Shown here one piece after another: positions 33,558 to 43,244 of a stretch of 64,000 nucleotides of DNA. The stretch spans positions 992,001 through 1,056,000 of the forward strand of contig CAVRGN010000003.1 in NCBI GenBank assembly GCA_963720725.1. The letters are read 5' to 3'. The stretch comes from Benzoatithermus sp963720725. GTDB lineage: Bacteria > Pseudomonadota > Alphaproteobacteria > Geminicoccales > Geminicoccaceae. Within the stretch, counting starts at the first letter, position 1, and every line of letters starts with the position of its first letter. Made by a program: the position numbers and the translations under genes. Under the pieces are notes generated by a model that saw only the letters and a program-made list of their open reading frames with translations, did no database searches and was not told the origin of the DNA.

Positions 33558-34606
33558 GCCGATTCAAGGTGGCGCTGAGCGGCGATTTCCGCAAATCCGA
33601 CGGCAGTCCCACCTATCCGAGCTTCGATCTGTCGCCGCTGACGGACGACCCGAACGTCGAGACGGTCTACGTCGACGCGGTGGATGGCGTCATGCCGGCC
33701 GAAGGTCTTGCCGGTTGCGATGCACTGATCCTGCTGGTGCCCAAGTTCAACGCGACCAGCGTGCCGCCCGACGGGAAGCTCGCCGTCGTCGCCCGCTTCG
33801 GCGTCGGCTACGACAGCGTCGACGTGCCGGCCTGCACGGCCGCCGGCATCGCCTTGTGCATCACTCCGGACGGCGTGCGGCGGCCGGTGGCGGTGTCGAT
33901 CCTGACCTTCATCCTGGCCCTGACCCAGAAGCTGCTGATCAAGGACCGCCTGTGCCGCGAAGGCCCCGAAGGCTGGGCCAAGCGCTCGGACCACATGGGC
34001 GAGGGCCTGGTCGGCAAGACGCTGGGCCAGCTCGGCATGGGCAATATCGGTGCCGAGGTGTTCCGGCTGGCCGAGCCCTTCGGCATGCGATTCATCGCCC
34101 ACGACCCCTACCAGGATCCGAAGGTCGCGGCCGAGCTCGGCGTGGAGCTGGTCGGTCTCGACGAGCTGTTCTGGCGCTCGGACTTCCTCTCGGTCAGCGT
34201 GCCGCTGGGCGAGGCCACCCACCACATCGTCGACGACCGGCTGCTGCGGTCTGATGAAGCCCACCGCCTATCTGATCAACACCGCGCGCGGACCGGTCGT
34301 CGACCAGCATGCGCTCTACCGGGCACTGGCCGACGGCACCATCGCCGGTGCTGGGCTCGACGTGTTCGAGACCGAGCCCTGCCCCGCCGGACGAGCCGAT
34401 CCTGAAGCTCGACAATGTCGTCGTCGCGCCGCACGCGCTGTGCTGGACCGACGAGTGCTTCGCCGGCAACGGCGCTGCCGACGTGCGGGCCGTGCTGGAC
34501 GATCATGCACGGGCGCGTGCCGGTCGGGATCGTCAACAAAGACGTGGTGAATCAGGCCGCGTGGCGTGGCAAGCTGACGGCGCTCGAGGCCCAATTCGGC
34601 GGCTGA
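33554..34606 (+). CDS. D-isomer-specific 2-hydroxyacid dehydrogenase, three frameshifts
   Basis: About 349 residues after correction. It belongs to the glyoxylate/hydroxypyruvate reductase type. Intact parts are VARFGVGYDSVDVPAC (active-site Arg region), LGQLGMGNIGAEVFRLAEPFG (NAD motif, near residue 155), YLINTARGPVVDQHAL, GLDVFETEP (Glu) and VVVAPHALCWTDECF (His). Three single-base insertions separate these parts: T at 34250, one C of the run at 34382-34385, and G at 34501. Removing all three gives one continuous protein ending in LTALEAQFGG at 34606. Three independent lesions in one gene make either poor local sequence quality or a dead gene possible. Confidence 0.75.
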
Positions 34607-34653
34607 GCATCGCGCGCCCGCGACAGGCGCGCCAACGAGGGAGGCAACGTACG

Positions 34654-36114
34654 ATGATCCGCAGACGTGACTTCGTCCTGACCGGGGCGGCGTTGGGCGG
34701 CTGGGCCGCGTTCGGCCTGCCGCGGCCGGCCTGGGCCGCCTCGGCGGCGCAGACCGCGGTCGACGCCGCCAAGGCCTACTCCGGCACCGAGATCAGCATC
34801 GTCTGGGAGGCCGGCCTGCAGGCGCTCGACCCCAACACCTTCTCGGGGCCGAAGTGGAAGGAGCTCACCGGGATCGACGTCAAGGTGATCGAGGTCGCGA
34901 CCGACCAGATGTTCACCAAGATCCTGCAGGAGCACCGCGCCGGCACCGGCGCCTACGACGCGCTCAACGTCATCCCGTCCTGGATGCCCGACCTGGTTCG
35001 CGCCGGCGCTCTCGAGGATCTCGATCCCTATGTCGACAAGTACGGCTTCCGCGAGGAGCTGCAGGAGATCGCACCCGTCTACCGCGACAATCAGATGACG
35101 GTCGACGGCAAGATCTACGGCTTCCCGGACGATGGCGACGTCTTCGTCCTCTACTACCGCACCGACGTGCTGGGCGATCCCAAGATCCAGGCGGCCTACA
35201 AGGAAAAGTACGGCAGCGACCTGCCGGTGCCGCCCACGACCTGGCAGGAGTTCGACCAGGTCGGCTCGCTGATCACCGAGGTGACCGGCGGCAAGCCCTA
35301 CGGTGCCGCGTTTTTCCGCCAGCCGCCCTATGCCCAGTTCATGTTCCAGGAGCGGTTCCGGAACGAGGGCGGCAAGTTCTTCGATGCGCGACACGATGAA
35401 GGCCGCGGTCAACGGTCCGGCCGGCGTCAAGGTGTTCCAGGACTGGCTGGCCGAGAACAAGTGGATGCCGGCCGGTGTCGAGACCTGGGACTTCGGCAAG
35501 AACCTGTCGGCGCTTCCTGGTCGGCGATTCCGCGATGACCATCTCCTGGCCGCCCTATGGCCGCTGGGCCGCGGGCTACGGCACCGAGGAGAAGGCGCTG
35601 TCCTGGGTGCCCAAGACCCAGGTCGCCGGCAAGGTCGGCTACGCCATGCCGCCGGGCGGCCACCCGCAGCTCGCTGCCGGCTTCGCGCTCAGCGTGTCGG
35701 CGAACTCCAAGAAGAAGGAGCCGGCGTACCTGTTCATCCAGTGGCTGAACAGCAAGGACATCAGCATCGAGCGCGTGCAGCTGCCCTATGCCCTGCGCGA
35801 CCCGTTCCGCGACAGCCACTTCGCATCGGAGGAGTACAAGAGCCGCTGGCCGGAGGCGCCGCAATATCTCGAGGCACTGCAGGCGGGCGCCGTCAACGGC
35901 CTGCTCGACCTGTCGATGATCCAGACCGACAAGTACGAGGAGGCGCTGCGCCAGGGCATCTCCAAGCTCTGGGCCGGCGAGGACCCGCAAGGCGATCCTG
36001 GACGCAGTGGCGGCGCAATGGGACGCGCTGACCGACCGCATCGGCGTCGACAAGCAGCGCGCCGCCTACGAGGCATGGGCTGGCAAGCCCAACGCCTACC
36101 CGACCGCGTCGTGA
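34654..36114 (+). CDS. Extracellular sugar-binding protein of a MalEFGK-type ABC transporter, three frameshifts
   Basis: About 485 residues after correction. A twin-arginine type signal (MIRRRDFVLTGAALGGWAAF) with a cleavage region at AWAASAA is followed by a type II solute-binding protein (ISIVWEAGLQAL; DALNVIPSWMPDLVRAGALEDL; IYGFPDDGDVFVLYYR). Single-base insertions at 35389 (C), 35513 (C) and 35988 (C) break the frame. Corrected junctions read FFDADTMKAAV, NLSAFLVGDSAM and GEDPKAILDAV, and the protein ends in YPTAS. A good Shine-Dalgarno (GGGAGG) precedes ATG 34654. It opens the second transporter of the locus and is unusually long, as for CUT1 binding proteins of oligosaccharides or glycosides. 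Confidence 0.85.
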
Positions 36115-37023
36115 GCCAAGGCACGGCGCCCGCCCTCGAAGGCGGGCGCCTGTCGCGGCTGGCGGATCGCCAGTTCAAGTATCTGGCGATCACGCCCGGC
36201 GGTCGTGATCATCCTGCTGATCGGCCTGTTCCCGATCATCTATTCGGCGGTGGTCAGTTTCCAGAACATCAACATGCTGGAAGAGGACACCTCGTTCAGC
36301 GGCTTGTTGAACTATCAGCGGCTGATCGGTGACGTGCGCTTCTGGCAGGCGCTCCTGCACACCTTCACCTTCCTGGTCGTGGCCCTGCCCATCGAACTGC
36401 TGCTGGGCCTGCTGCTGGCCTACCTGTTCCTCGACCGCATGCCGGGCCGCCAAGTGTTCGTGGCGCTGCTGGTGCTGCCGATGGTGATCTCGCCCATCGT
36501 CAGCGGGGCGATGTGGTCGATCCTGTTCGACCAGCGCTTCGGCCCGATCAACCAGATCCTGGGCTGGCTCGCCGGCCACGAGGTGACCCTGCTCTGGACC
36601 ATCAACCCGTCCCTCGTCTACCCGGCGATCCTCACGGCCGAGATCTGGCAGTGGACGCCGTTCATGTTCCTCCTGCTGCTGGCCGCCCTCTCCAACGTCG
36701 ACAGGTCGCAGCTCGAGGCGGCCGAGATCGACGGCGCCGGTTTTCTGGTCACCTTCCGCAAGATCGTCCTGCCGGCGATCTGGCCGGTGCTCGCCATCGC
36801 CGTGCTGATCCGTGCCCTCGACCTGTTCCGCCTGTTCGACATCATCTGGGCGCTCACCGGCGGCGGCCCCGGCACCATGACGGAGACGATCTCGATCTAC
36901 GCCTACGTCCAGGGCTTCCGGCAGTTCGAGACCAGCTACGCCGCCGCCATGGCGTTCGCGATCCTGGTCATCGTCAATCTCCTGGTCATCCTGGCCCTGC
37001 GTCGGGTGGAGATCGCGCGATGA
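36111..37023 (+). CDS. Sugar ABC transporter permease (MalF/UgpA type), one frameshift
   Basis: About 303 residues after correction. GTG 36111 overlaps the binding-protein stop (GTGA). After a polar 25-residue leader the first membrane segment starts; an extra G at 36198/36199 breaks it (ITPGGRDH), and removing it gives ITPAVVIILLIGLFPIIYS. Six membrane segments follow. The CUT1 permease EAA motif is LEAAEIDGAGFLVTFRKIVLPAI near residue 200, and LFDIIWALTGGGPGTMTETISIY near the end is typical. It overlaps the second permease by 4 bp. Confidence 0.87.
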
Positions 37024-37845
37024 AGCCCGACCGCGGCCTGGGCCTGGCCCTGCGCTATGTTGCGGCCGTGGCGGCGCTGATCGTCTTCCTGTTCCCGATC
37101 TACTGGCTGTTCGCCATGTCGCTTGAAGACGGCCGAGGAGATCTTCGCCTTCCCGCCGGTCTGGTGGCCCTCGTCGGTCCGCCTGGAGAACTATCTCGTC
37201 CTGTTCCGCGACGGCGACGCCAGGACCATCGGCAACAGCCTGGTCATCGCCACCGTCAGCACGGTGCTGGCCATGTGCTTCGGCACGCTCTGCGCCTACT
37301 CGATCGCGCGTTTCCGCACCGGCGGCGACAATTTCGCCATGTGGGTGCTGAGCAACCGCATGCTGCCGCCGATCGTCATCGTGTTCCCGATCTTCCTGCT
37401 CTACGTCAAGCTGGGCTGGGTCGACACCTATCTCGGCCTGATCGTCCTCTATACCGCCTTCAACCTGCCCTACGTGATCTGGATGATGCGTGGCTACATC
37501 CAGGACATCCCGCTCGAGCTGGAGGAATCCGCGCTGGTCGACGGCTGCACCCGCTGGGGCGTGTTCCGGAAGGTGGTGATGCCCATGGCGCGCAGCGGCA
37601 TCTTCGCCACCGCGGTGTTCACCTTCGTCTTCGCCTGGAACGAGTTCCTGTTCGCGCTGGTCCTGACCCGCAGCGAGGTCACCACCTTCCCGGTCCAGGT
37701 CACCCACTATCTGGGCGGCCAGTCCAACTTCTACAGCAAGATCGCCGCCATGAGCGTGCTCGGCACCGTGCCCATCTTCGTCGCCGTCGCCATGCTCCAG
37801 CGCTACCTGGTGCGCGGCATCTCGCTCGGCGCGGTCAAGGGCTGA
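37020..37845 (+). CDS. Sugar ABC transporter permease (MalG/UgpE type), one frameshift
   Basis: About 274 residues after correction. ATG 37020 overlaps the upstream stop. The first membrane segment ends in YWLFAMSL, where an extra T at 37123/37124 breaks the frame; without it the protein reads FAMSLKTAEEIFAFPPVWWP, the normal MalG-type junction. Five further segments follow, with the EAA motif in LEESALVDGCTRWGVFRKVV near residue 165 and a WNEFLFALVLTR segment near 200. The ATPase follows after 4 bp. Confidence 0.87.
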
Positions 37846-37849
37846 ACCG

Positions 37850-38939
37850 ATGGCACGCCTGACCGTCCAGGGCCTGCAGAAATACTACGGCAAGGTCCAC
37901 GCCCTGCGCGGCATCGACCTTGACATCAAGGAAGGCGAGTTCTGCGTCTTCGTCGGCCCCTCGGGCTGCGGCAAGTCCACGCTCCTGCGCACCATCGCCG
38001 GGCTCGAGGAGATCGACGGCGGCTCGATCGCGTTCGACGGCGAGCCGATGCAGGGCGTGCCGCCGCAGGCAGCGCAACATCGCCATGGTGTTCCAGAACT
38101 ACGCCCTCTACCCCTACCTCAACGTCTTCGAGAACATCGCCTTCGGCCTGCGTGCGCGGAAGTTCGGCGAGGACGAGATCCGCCGGCGGGTCGATCGGGC
38201 CGCCACCATGCTGGGCATCGGCCACCTGCTCGAGCGCCTGCCGCGCGAGCTGTCGGGCGGCCAGCGCCAGCGCGTCGCGATCGGCCGGGCGGTCGTGCGC
38301 GACGCGCGCCTGTTCCTGTTCGACGAGCCGCTCTCCAACCTCGACGCCCAGCTGCGCGACGGCATGCGCGCCGAGATCAAGCGGCTGCACCAGGAGATCG
38401 GCAAAACCACGGTCTACGTCACCCACGACCAGATCGAGGCCATGACCCTGGCCGACCGCATCGTGCTGCTCAAGGACGGCGTGGTCGAGCAAGAAGGCGC
38501 CCCGCTCGAGTTGTTCGAGCGTCCTGCGACCCGGTTTGTCGCGGGTTTCCTGGGCTCGCCACCGATGAACTTCGTCCCCTGCCGGCTCGACGATGGCGCA
38601 CTCCACTTTCCGGGCGGCCCGTCCTTGCCGCTCCCGCCTGCCAAGGCCGGCCGCCTCGACCCGTGGCGCGGCCATACCATGACCCTGGGTATCCGACCGG
38701 AGCATTTCAGCCGCACCGACGGCGGCACGCTCCGGCCGGGCCAGGCGTCGCTGCGGGTTACGATCGAGCTGGTCCAGCCCACCGGCACCCGGACCTACGC
38801 CACCTTCCGGCTCGGCGAGGCCGAGGTCTCCGCCGAGCTCCCCGCCCACACCGTCGAGGCCCCCGGCACCGAGCTCGATCTCCTCGCCGACCTCGACCGC
38901 GCCATCCTGATCGACCCCCAGACCGAGCGGGTCGTCTGA
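37850..38939 (+). CDS. ugpC: Sugar ABC transporter ATPase (UgpC/MalK type), one frameshift
   Basis: About 362 residues after correction. Walker A is GPSGCGKSTLLR near residue 38, the Q-loop MVFQNYALYPYL, the signature LSGGQRQRVAIGRA, Walker B LFLFDEPLSNLD and the switch VYVTHDQIEAMTLADR. The C-terminal third is the MalK-type regulatory (TOBE/OB) domain with LGIRPEHF. An extra G at 38068/38069 breaks the frame just before the Q-loop; removing it gives VPPQQRNIAMVFQNY. It energises the two permeases before it. The symbol refers to the family, not to glycerol-phosphate specificity. Confidence 0.87.
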
Positions 38940-38952
38940 CGGGAGGAACACC

Positions 38953-40800
38953 ATGGCTGCTGCATCGCGCGCGATGACGCTGTTCGGCACCGAGGAGCCG
39001 GTGCCCGAGACCCCGGTGCTGCGCGCCGGACCATTGGAATGCTCCCTCGACGCCGGGAACCTCCGCCACATCAAGGTGCACGGCGTGGAGGCGATCCGGG
39101 CGGTCAGCTACATCGTTCGCGACCGCAACTGGGGTACCTACAATCCCGCCATCAGCGACCTCAAGGTCGAGCAGGACGCGTCCGGCTTTCGGGTGAGCTA
39201 CAAGGCGGTCTGTCAGGATGCACAGCAGGCCTTCGCCTATACGGCACGGATCGAGGCGGATGCTTCGGGCAATCTTACATTCGCCGCCGAGGGCGAGGCA
39301 CTCTCCGACTTCTTGACGAACCGCACCGGCTTCGTCGTCCTGCACCCGGTCGAGGGTGTGAGCGGTGCCCCGGTCACGGTCGAGCGGGTCGACGGCAGCG
39401 TCGAGGAGAGCCGCTTTCCCGAGCTGATCGACCCGTCCTGCCCGTTCGTGGATCTGCGCGCGCTGACCCACGAGCCCTTGCCGGGGGTGCGCGTCGTCTG
39501 CCGGATGGAGGGCGACACCTTCGAGATGGAGGACCAGCGCAACTGGCTGGACGCCTCCTACAAGACCTATGTCCGCCCCCTGGCCCTGCCCTGGCCCTAC
39601 ACCATCGCCAAGGGCGAGAAGCTGAGCCAGCGCGTCTCGCTCACGCTCTCCGGCACGCCCGCCAGGAGTGCGGCCACGGGGGGCAGCGACGAGGTCGTGG
39701 TCACGATCGAGTCCCGCGAGGTCGCCAGGATGCCCGCGGTCGGCCTGGCCGTGCCCGCCGAGCACGCCAGGGCAGCACTGGACCTGATCGAGCCCTTGCG
39801 CGCTCTCGGACCCGCCCACCTCGTCGCCGAGTTCGACGCGCGCAAGGGCCACGATGCCGGGCTCGCCCAGACCTATGGCGAGCTGGCCCGCGCACTCGGC
39901 GCCGATCTCGTTCTGGAGGTAATCCTGCCCTGTGTCGACGCCGAGGGCAGGCCGACCGACGACCTGGACGTGCTACGGCGCGACCTGAACCACGTGAAGG
40001 GCCAGATCGAGCGTGTTGCCGTCCGCCCGGCCCGGGTCGCGGTCTCGCCGGCCTGCGACCTGAAATGCACCCTGCCCGGCAGCGTCTTCCCCAAAGCACC
40101 CGCCTGGGCCGAGCTCGTCGCCGCCGCCCGCGCCGCCTTTCCCGGCATCCCGATCGGCGGCGGCATGTTCAGCTACTTCACCGAACTCAACCGCAAGCGG
40201 CCGCCGGCCGGCCTGTTCGACTTCGTCGGCCACACCATTTGCCCGCTGGTCCATGCCGGCGACGACCTTTCGCTGACCGAGGGGCTGGAGGCGCTGCCCT
40301 ACATCATCAAGACCACGCGCTCCTTCGCGGGCGACACGCCCTACTGGCTGTTCCCCTCGGCCATCGCCATGCGCCAGAACCCCTACGGCGCCGCCCCGGC
40401 CGAGAACCCGCATGGCGGCCGCGTTGCCATGGCGCGCCAGGATCCGCGGGAGCGCGCCCTGATCGGGGCGGCCTGGTACGCCGGCGTTCTCGCCCACGCC
40501 GCGCGCGGCGGGCTGGATGCCGTGACTCTGGGTGCGGTCGCCGGCCCTTCCGGCGTGGTCGCCGCCGATGGCGGTACCTATCCCGTCCATGCGGTATTGA
40601 AGGGGCATGCGGCGCTGCGCGGCCAGCCGGTCCACGCCTCCCGCAGCAGCGCACCGCGCGAGGTGCAGGTCGCGGCGGTGGGCGAGGACATCTGGCTGGT
40701 CAACCTGACCGGCGAGCCACGCCGGGTCCGGATCGAGGGCCGGCCGTCCGCCGTCGAGCTCGACCCCTACGCCGTGGTGGGGCTCGAAGGCCGGCGATGA
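38953..40800 (+). CDS. apnL: D-apionate lactonase-like protein
   Basis: A 615-residue protein without signal peptide. I recognise the pattern of the D-apionate (apionolactone) lactonase family, which opens the lactone made by D-apiose dehydrogenase. Characteristic segments are SYIVRDRNWGTYNP near residue 55, LTNRTGFVVLHPVEG near 125, MEDQRNWLDASYKTYVRPL near 195, a central barrel-like region with FVGHTICPLVHAGDD and a C-terminal beta domain (VWAADGG-like, GEDIWLVNLTGEP). The predicted three-part build (N-terminal beta, TIM-barrel-like middle, C-terminal beta) fits. It is intact, unlike most neighbours, and lies 13 bp after the transporter ATPase. I rely on pattern memory, so the assignment is probable, not certain. 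Confidence 0.7.
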   Translation: MAAASRAMTLFGTEEPVPETPVLRAGPLECSLDAGNLRHIKVHGVEAIRAVSYIVRDRNWGTYNPAISDLKVEQDASGFRVSYKAVCQDAQQAFAYTARIEADASGNLTFAAEGEALSDFLTNRTGFVVLHPVEGVSGAPVTVERVDGSVEESRFPELIDPSCPFVDLRALTHEPLPGVRVVCRMEGDTFEMEDQRNWLDASYKTYVRPLALPWPYTIAKGEKLSQRVSLTLSGTPARSAATGGSDEVVVTIESREVARMPAVGLAVPAEHARAALDLIEPLRALGPAHLVAEFDARKGHDAGLAQTYGELARALGADLVLEVILPCVDAEGRPTDDLDVLRRDLNHVKGQIERVAVRPARVAVSPACDLKCTLPGSVFPKAPAWAELVAAARAAFPGIPIGGGMFSYFTELNRKRPPAGLFDFVGHTICPLVHAGDDLSLTEGLEALPYIIKTTRSFAGDTPYWLFPSAIAMRQNPYGAAPAENPHGGRVAMARQDPRERALIGAAWYAGVLAHAARGGLDAVTLGAVAGPSGVVAADGGTYPVHAVLKGHAALRGQPVHASRSSAPREVQVAAVGEDIWLVNLTGEPRRVRIEGRPSAVELDPYAVVGLEGRR

Positions 40801-41094
40801 GCCCCCGTCCACCGCTCCGGCCCTTCACCCGCGAGACCGCGGACCGGAAGGTCCGCATGGCCGGGGATGCGTGGAACACGCGCGACCCGGACCGGGTGGC
40901 GCGTGCCTGAAGGGCGACGCCGGCAACTGCTCCGGTCGTACGGCAACGAGAACTGGGCATTCGACGCAGAGGGTCTGATGCGCCACCGCTTCGCCGGCAT
41001 CAACGACCTGCCGATCCGCGAACCCGATCGGAAGTTTCATTGGCCGCTTGGCCCGAGGCCCGCCGACCATCCGGGCCTCTCCGACCTTGGGCTC
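40797..41094 (+). pseudogene. DUF1348 (NTF2-like) pseudogene with internal deletion
   Basis: The ATG at 40797 overlaps the lactonase stop. The first 37 codons encode the normal DUF1348 start (MSPRPPLRPFTRETADRKV ... AWNTRDPDRVARA). The frame then meets TGA, and in another frame the family C terminus resumes: RSYGNENWAFD, INDLPIREPDRKFHWPLG and HPGLSDLGL. Intact members have roughly 60-70 residues between these parts, including most of the NTF2-like sheet, so an internal deletion with frame loss occurred. The usual stop after DLGL is also missing. The intact protein is about 150 residues of unknown function. Confidence 0.8.
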
Positions 41095-41138
41095 CAGGCT
41101 ACTCCGCCGCCCCCTGAGAGCGCCATGCAGAATTGGAG

Positions 41139-42983
41139 TTACGGTTGCATCGCCAACTGGTCGGCTTTGAACACTCCCTCGGCCAGCCGATCGGCGAACG
41201 ATCGCTCGAAATGGAGTTCCAGAAGCCAAGGAAGAGGATCCGCTGCGAGATCGGGGCGCAGTTCGCGTAGCCGGGATATCGCAGCGGCGGCCTCGGGCTG
41301 CATCCCGAGTTGGCCGTAGATGGCGACGCGGGTGAGAATGCCCAGCTGGAATTTGGGCATCCGAATTCTTTCGGCCTCCTGCAATGCCGCGCGGTCGTCG
41401 CCCCGGCGATACCGATCCCAGGCCAGCACCATGTAGTAGGTGCCGGGCGGATCGATGGCGAGGTCGATCGCCCGATGCACCAGGGCGATCCCCCGGTCCC
41501 AGTCGCCCGAGAAGGCGAGGCGGCTGCCGAAATCCGCGGCGAGGTCGGGGTCGTTGGGGTTCAGCGCCAGCATCTTCTCGCCGGTCTGCCGGAAAGCGGC
41601 CATGTCGCCCGCGCGAAACTGGAGGACAGAGAGGGCATCCAGCGCCATCTCCTGCTCCGGGTCGAGGGCCAGCGCCCGTTCCACCGCTTCGCGGGCCTTC
41701 GCATCGGCGTCGTAGAGATCCGGGCGGGAATTGAGCCGATAGCGCGCCTCGTCGAGATAGACCCAGGCCAGCATCACCCATGCCGCGGCGTAGGACGAAT
41801 CATCGGCGACAGCGCGCTCCAGGCAGTCGCGCGCGGCCGCATGGCCAGCCGCATCGATCGAGCGATAGTACTCGTGCGCCTGAAGCACGCATCGATAGGT
41901 GCCGATCGATTGCGGCTGGCTCTGCAACCACTCGGCCCGGTTGACGACGCCGAGCGGCTGGCCAATCGTCGAGGCGATTTGACCAGCGATGTCGAACAGC
42001 GAGGCAAAGATGTCCTGACCGGCGAGGCTGCTGTCGGCACGGTAGGTCCACAGATAGCGACCGGTCGCCTGTTCCTTGAGCTGGACGTTGACGATCAGCC
42101 GCTCGCCAATCTGGCGCAAGGTGCCCTCGACCACGAGGCCGGCATGCACGCGGTTGGCCACGCGCGCGAAGTCGACGCTGCCGGCGTCGAGTGCATGCTG
42201 GTAGACGGCGGGTCCGAAAATGTCGAACGAGCGAAAGCGCGACAGCCGGTCGACCACGTCGCGGGTCAGGCCGACCGCCAGCCTGTCGGTATCGGCGTCG
42301 CCCTGGAGAACGGTGAATGGCTCGACCAGAATGGCCGGCGCGCCCAAAGGGGACGGTACGGTGCCCGGCCCCCGGAAAGAGATGGCGAGCCCAAGTGCCG
42401 CGGCGACGGCCAGAGCGAGGAGGCCGAAGGCGGCTGGGCGGGGCAGATGGAGCAGGCGGCCGAGCCCTGCGATCACGCCAGTCAGCCCCTGCGGCCGGTC
42501 ACCGGCCGTTTCCTGCGCCGATGCGTCGCCAGGCATTGCAGGCGCCGCCCGCTCGAAGCGGGGCCGATAGGTTCCCTTCGGGATTGCGATCCGCCACGGT
42601 GCGGCGGCAAATCCGTCCTCGTAGTACCGGGTCAACGCCTGCCGCAGGCGCCCGGCCTCGATGCGCACGATCGGATCCAGGCTGGGATCGAAATCCGCCG
42701 GCCGGCGGAAGACGTCGACCGCCACGCTGTAGGCCCGGATTCCTTGGCCCCGGCCCTGCAGCTCTTCCTCGACGACATGGGCCAGAAAGCGCCGGTTGCG
42801 TGGCGAAGCGATGAACCGTGGATCTTCGAGCAGGTCGCGGACGGTGGCGCGGATGCTGTCCGCGGCCGAGCGAACCTCATCACTGGCCATGCCGGCCGCC
42901 GCAGGGGTCCGGGACGTTTCGCCTGGCGTGCCGAACCGAGACGGCGCGGCCCTCGAGCCGCCGTTCCCGGCAGAAGCCTGCAT
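41139..42983 (-). CDS. Membrane-anchored TolB-like/TPR signalling protein
   Basis: A 614-residue protein. An N-terminal domain (about residues 40-130) has RRFLAHVVEEELQGRG, ADFDPSLDPIVRIEAGRLRQ and IPKGTYRPRF, a pattern seen before TolB-like/TPR modules in place of a DNA-binding domain. One membrane segment (AAFGLLALAVAAALGLAISF) lies near 185. Then come a TolB-like part (APAILVEPFTVLQGD ... VVEGTLRQIGERLIVNVQL) and TPR repeats to the end. The C-terminal plan matches the cyclase protein at 19666. It is transcribed away from the sulfatase at 43245, about 260 bp apart, so it may regulate that gene. ATG 42983 chosen; ATG 42890 is possible. Confidence 0.8.
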   Translation of the reverse strand: MQASAGNGGSRAAPSRFGTPGETSRTPAAAGMASDEVRSAADSIRATVRDLLEDPRFIASPRNRRFLAHVVEEELQGRGQGIRAYSVAVDVFRRPADFDPSLDPIVRIEAGRLRQALTRYYEDGFAAAPWRIAIPKGTYRPRFERAAPAMPGDASAQETAGDRPQGLTGVIAGLGRLLHLPRPAAFGLLALAVAAALGLAISFRGPGTVPSPLGAPAILVEPFTVLQGDADTDRLAVGLTRDVVDRLSRFRSFDIFGPAVYQHALDAGSVDFARVANRVHAGLVVEGTLRQIGERLIVNVQLKEQATGRYLWTYRADSSLAGQDIFASLFDIAGQIASTIGQPLGVVNRAEWLQSQPQSIGTYRCVLQAHEYYRSIDAAGHAAARDCLERAVADDSSYAAAWVMLAWVYLDEARYRLNSRPDLYDADAKAREAVERALALDPEQEMALDALSVLQFRAGDMAAFRQTGEKMLALNPNDPDLAADFGSRLAFSGDWDRGIALVHRAIDLAIDPPGTYYMVLAWDRYRRGDDRAALQEAERIRMPKFQLGILTRVAIYGQLGMQPEAAAAISRLRELRPDLAADPLPWLLELHFERSFADRLAEGVFKADQLAMQP

Positions 42984-43244
42984 GGCGCTCTCCCTAACTC
43001 GCTGCCGCGCGAGCCAGCCAGCTTGACCGCGCCACAGGTGCCCTGGTGGCGGCACAATTAGCACTCTCAGTGGCCGCTGTTACCGTAAATTTACCTCCAT
43101 CGGATGTTGGGGCGGCCTAGCTTCGGGGGCGCACGGGGGGAAGGCGGGCCTGCTCCGGCCGAGCCACATACCGGGCTGCCGGGCCGGTGAGCTTGCCGAT
43201 CGCGAAGTGCCCTCGTAGAGACCGCGCAAAGAGGAGGCGGACGC

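Noticed and set aside
36190..37707. 505-residue open frame on the minus strand
   Set aside because: Antisense to the two MalF/MalG-type permeases; rich in Asp/Gln/His/Arg without domains, a shadow.
27296..38068. Programmed +1 frameshifting as explanation of the repeated breaks
   Set aside because: The sites share no common slippery codon or stop-codon context and occur in many unrelated proteins. Error or decay explains them more simply.
38953..40910. Second long plus-strand frame (39039-40910) overlapping the lactonase-like gene
   Set aside because: Arg/Gly/Pro-rich frame-shifted reading of the lactonase gene; only its last 37 codons, the DUF1348 start, are real.
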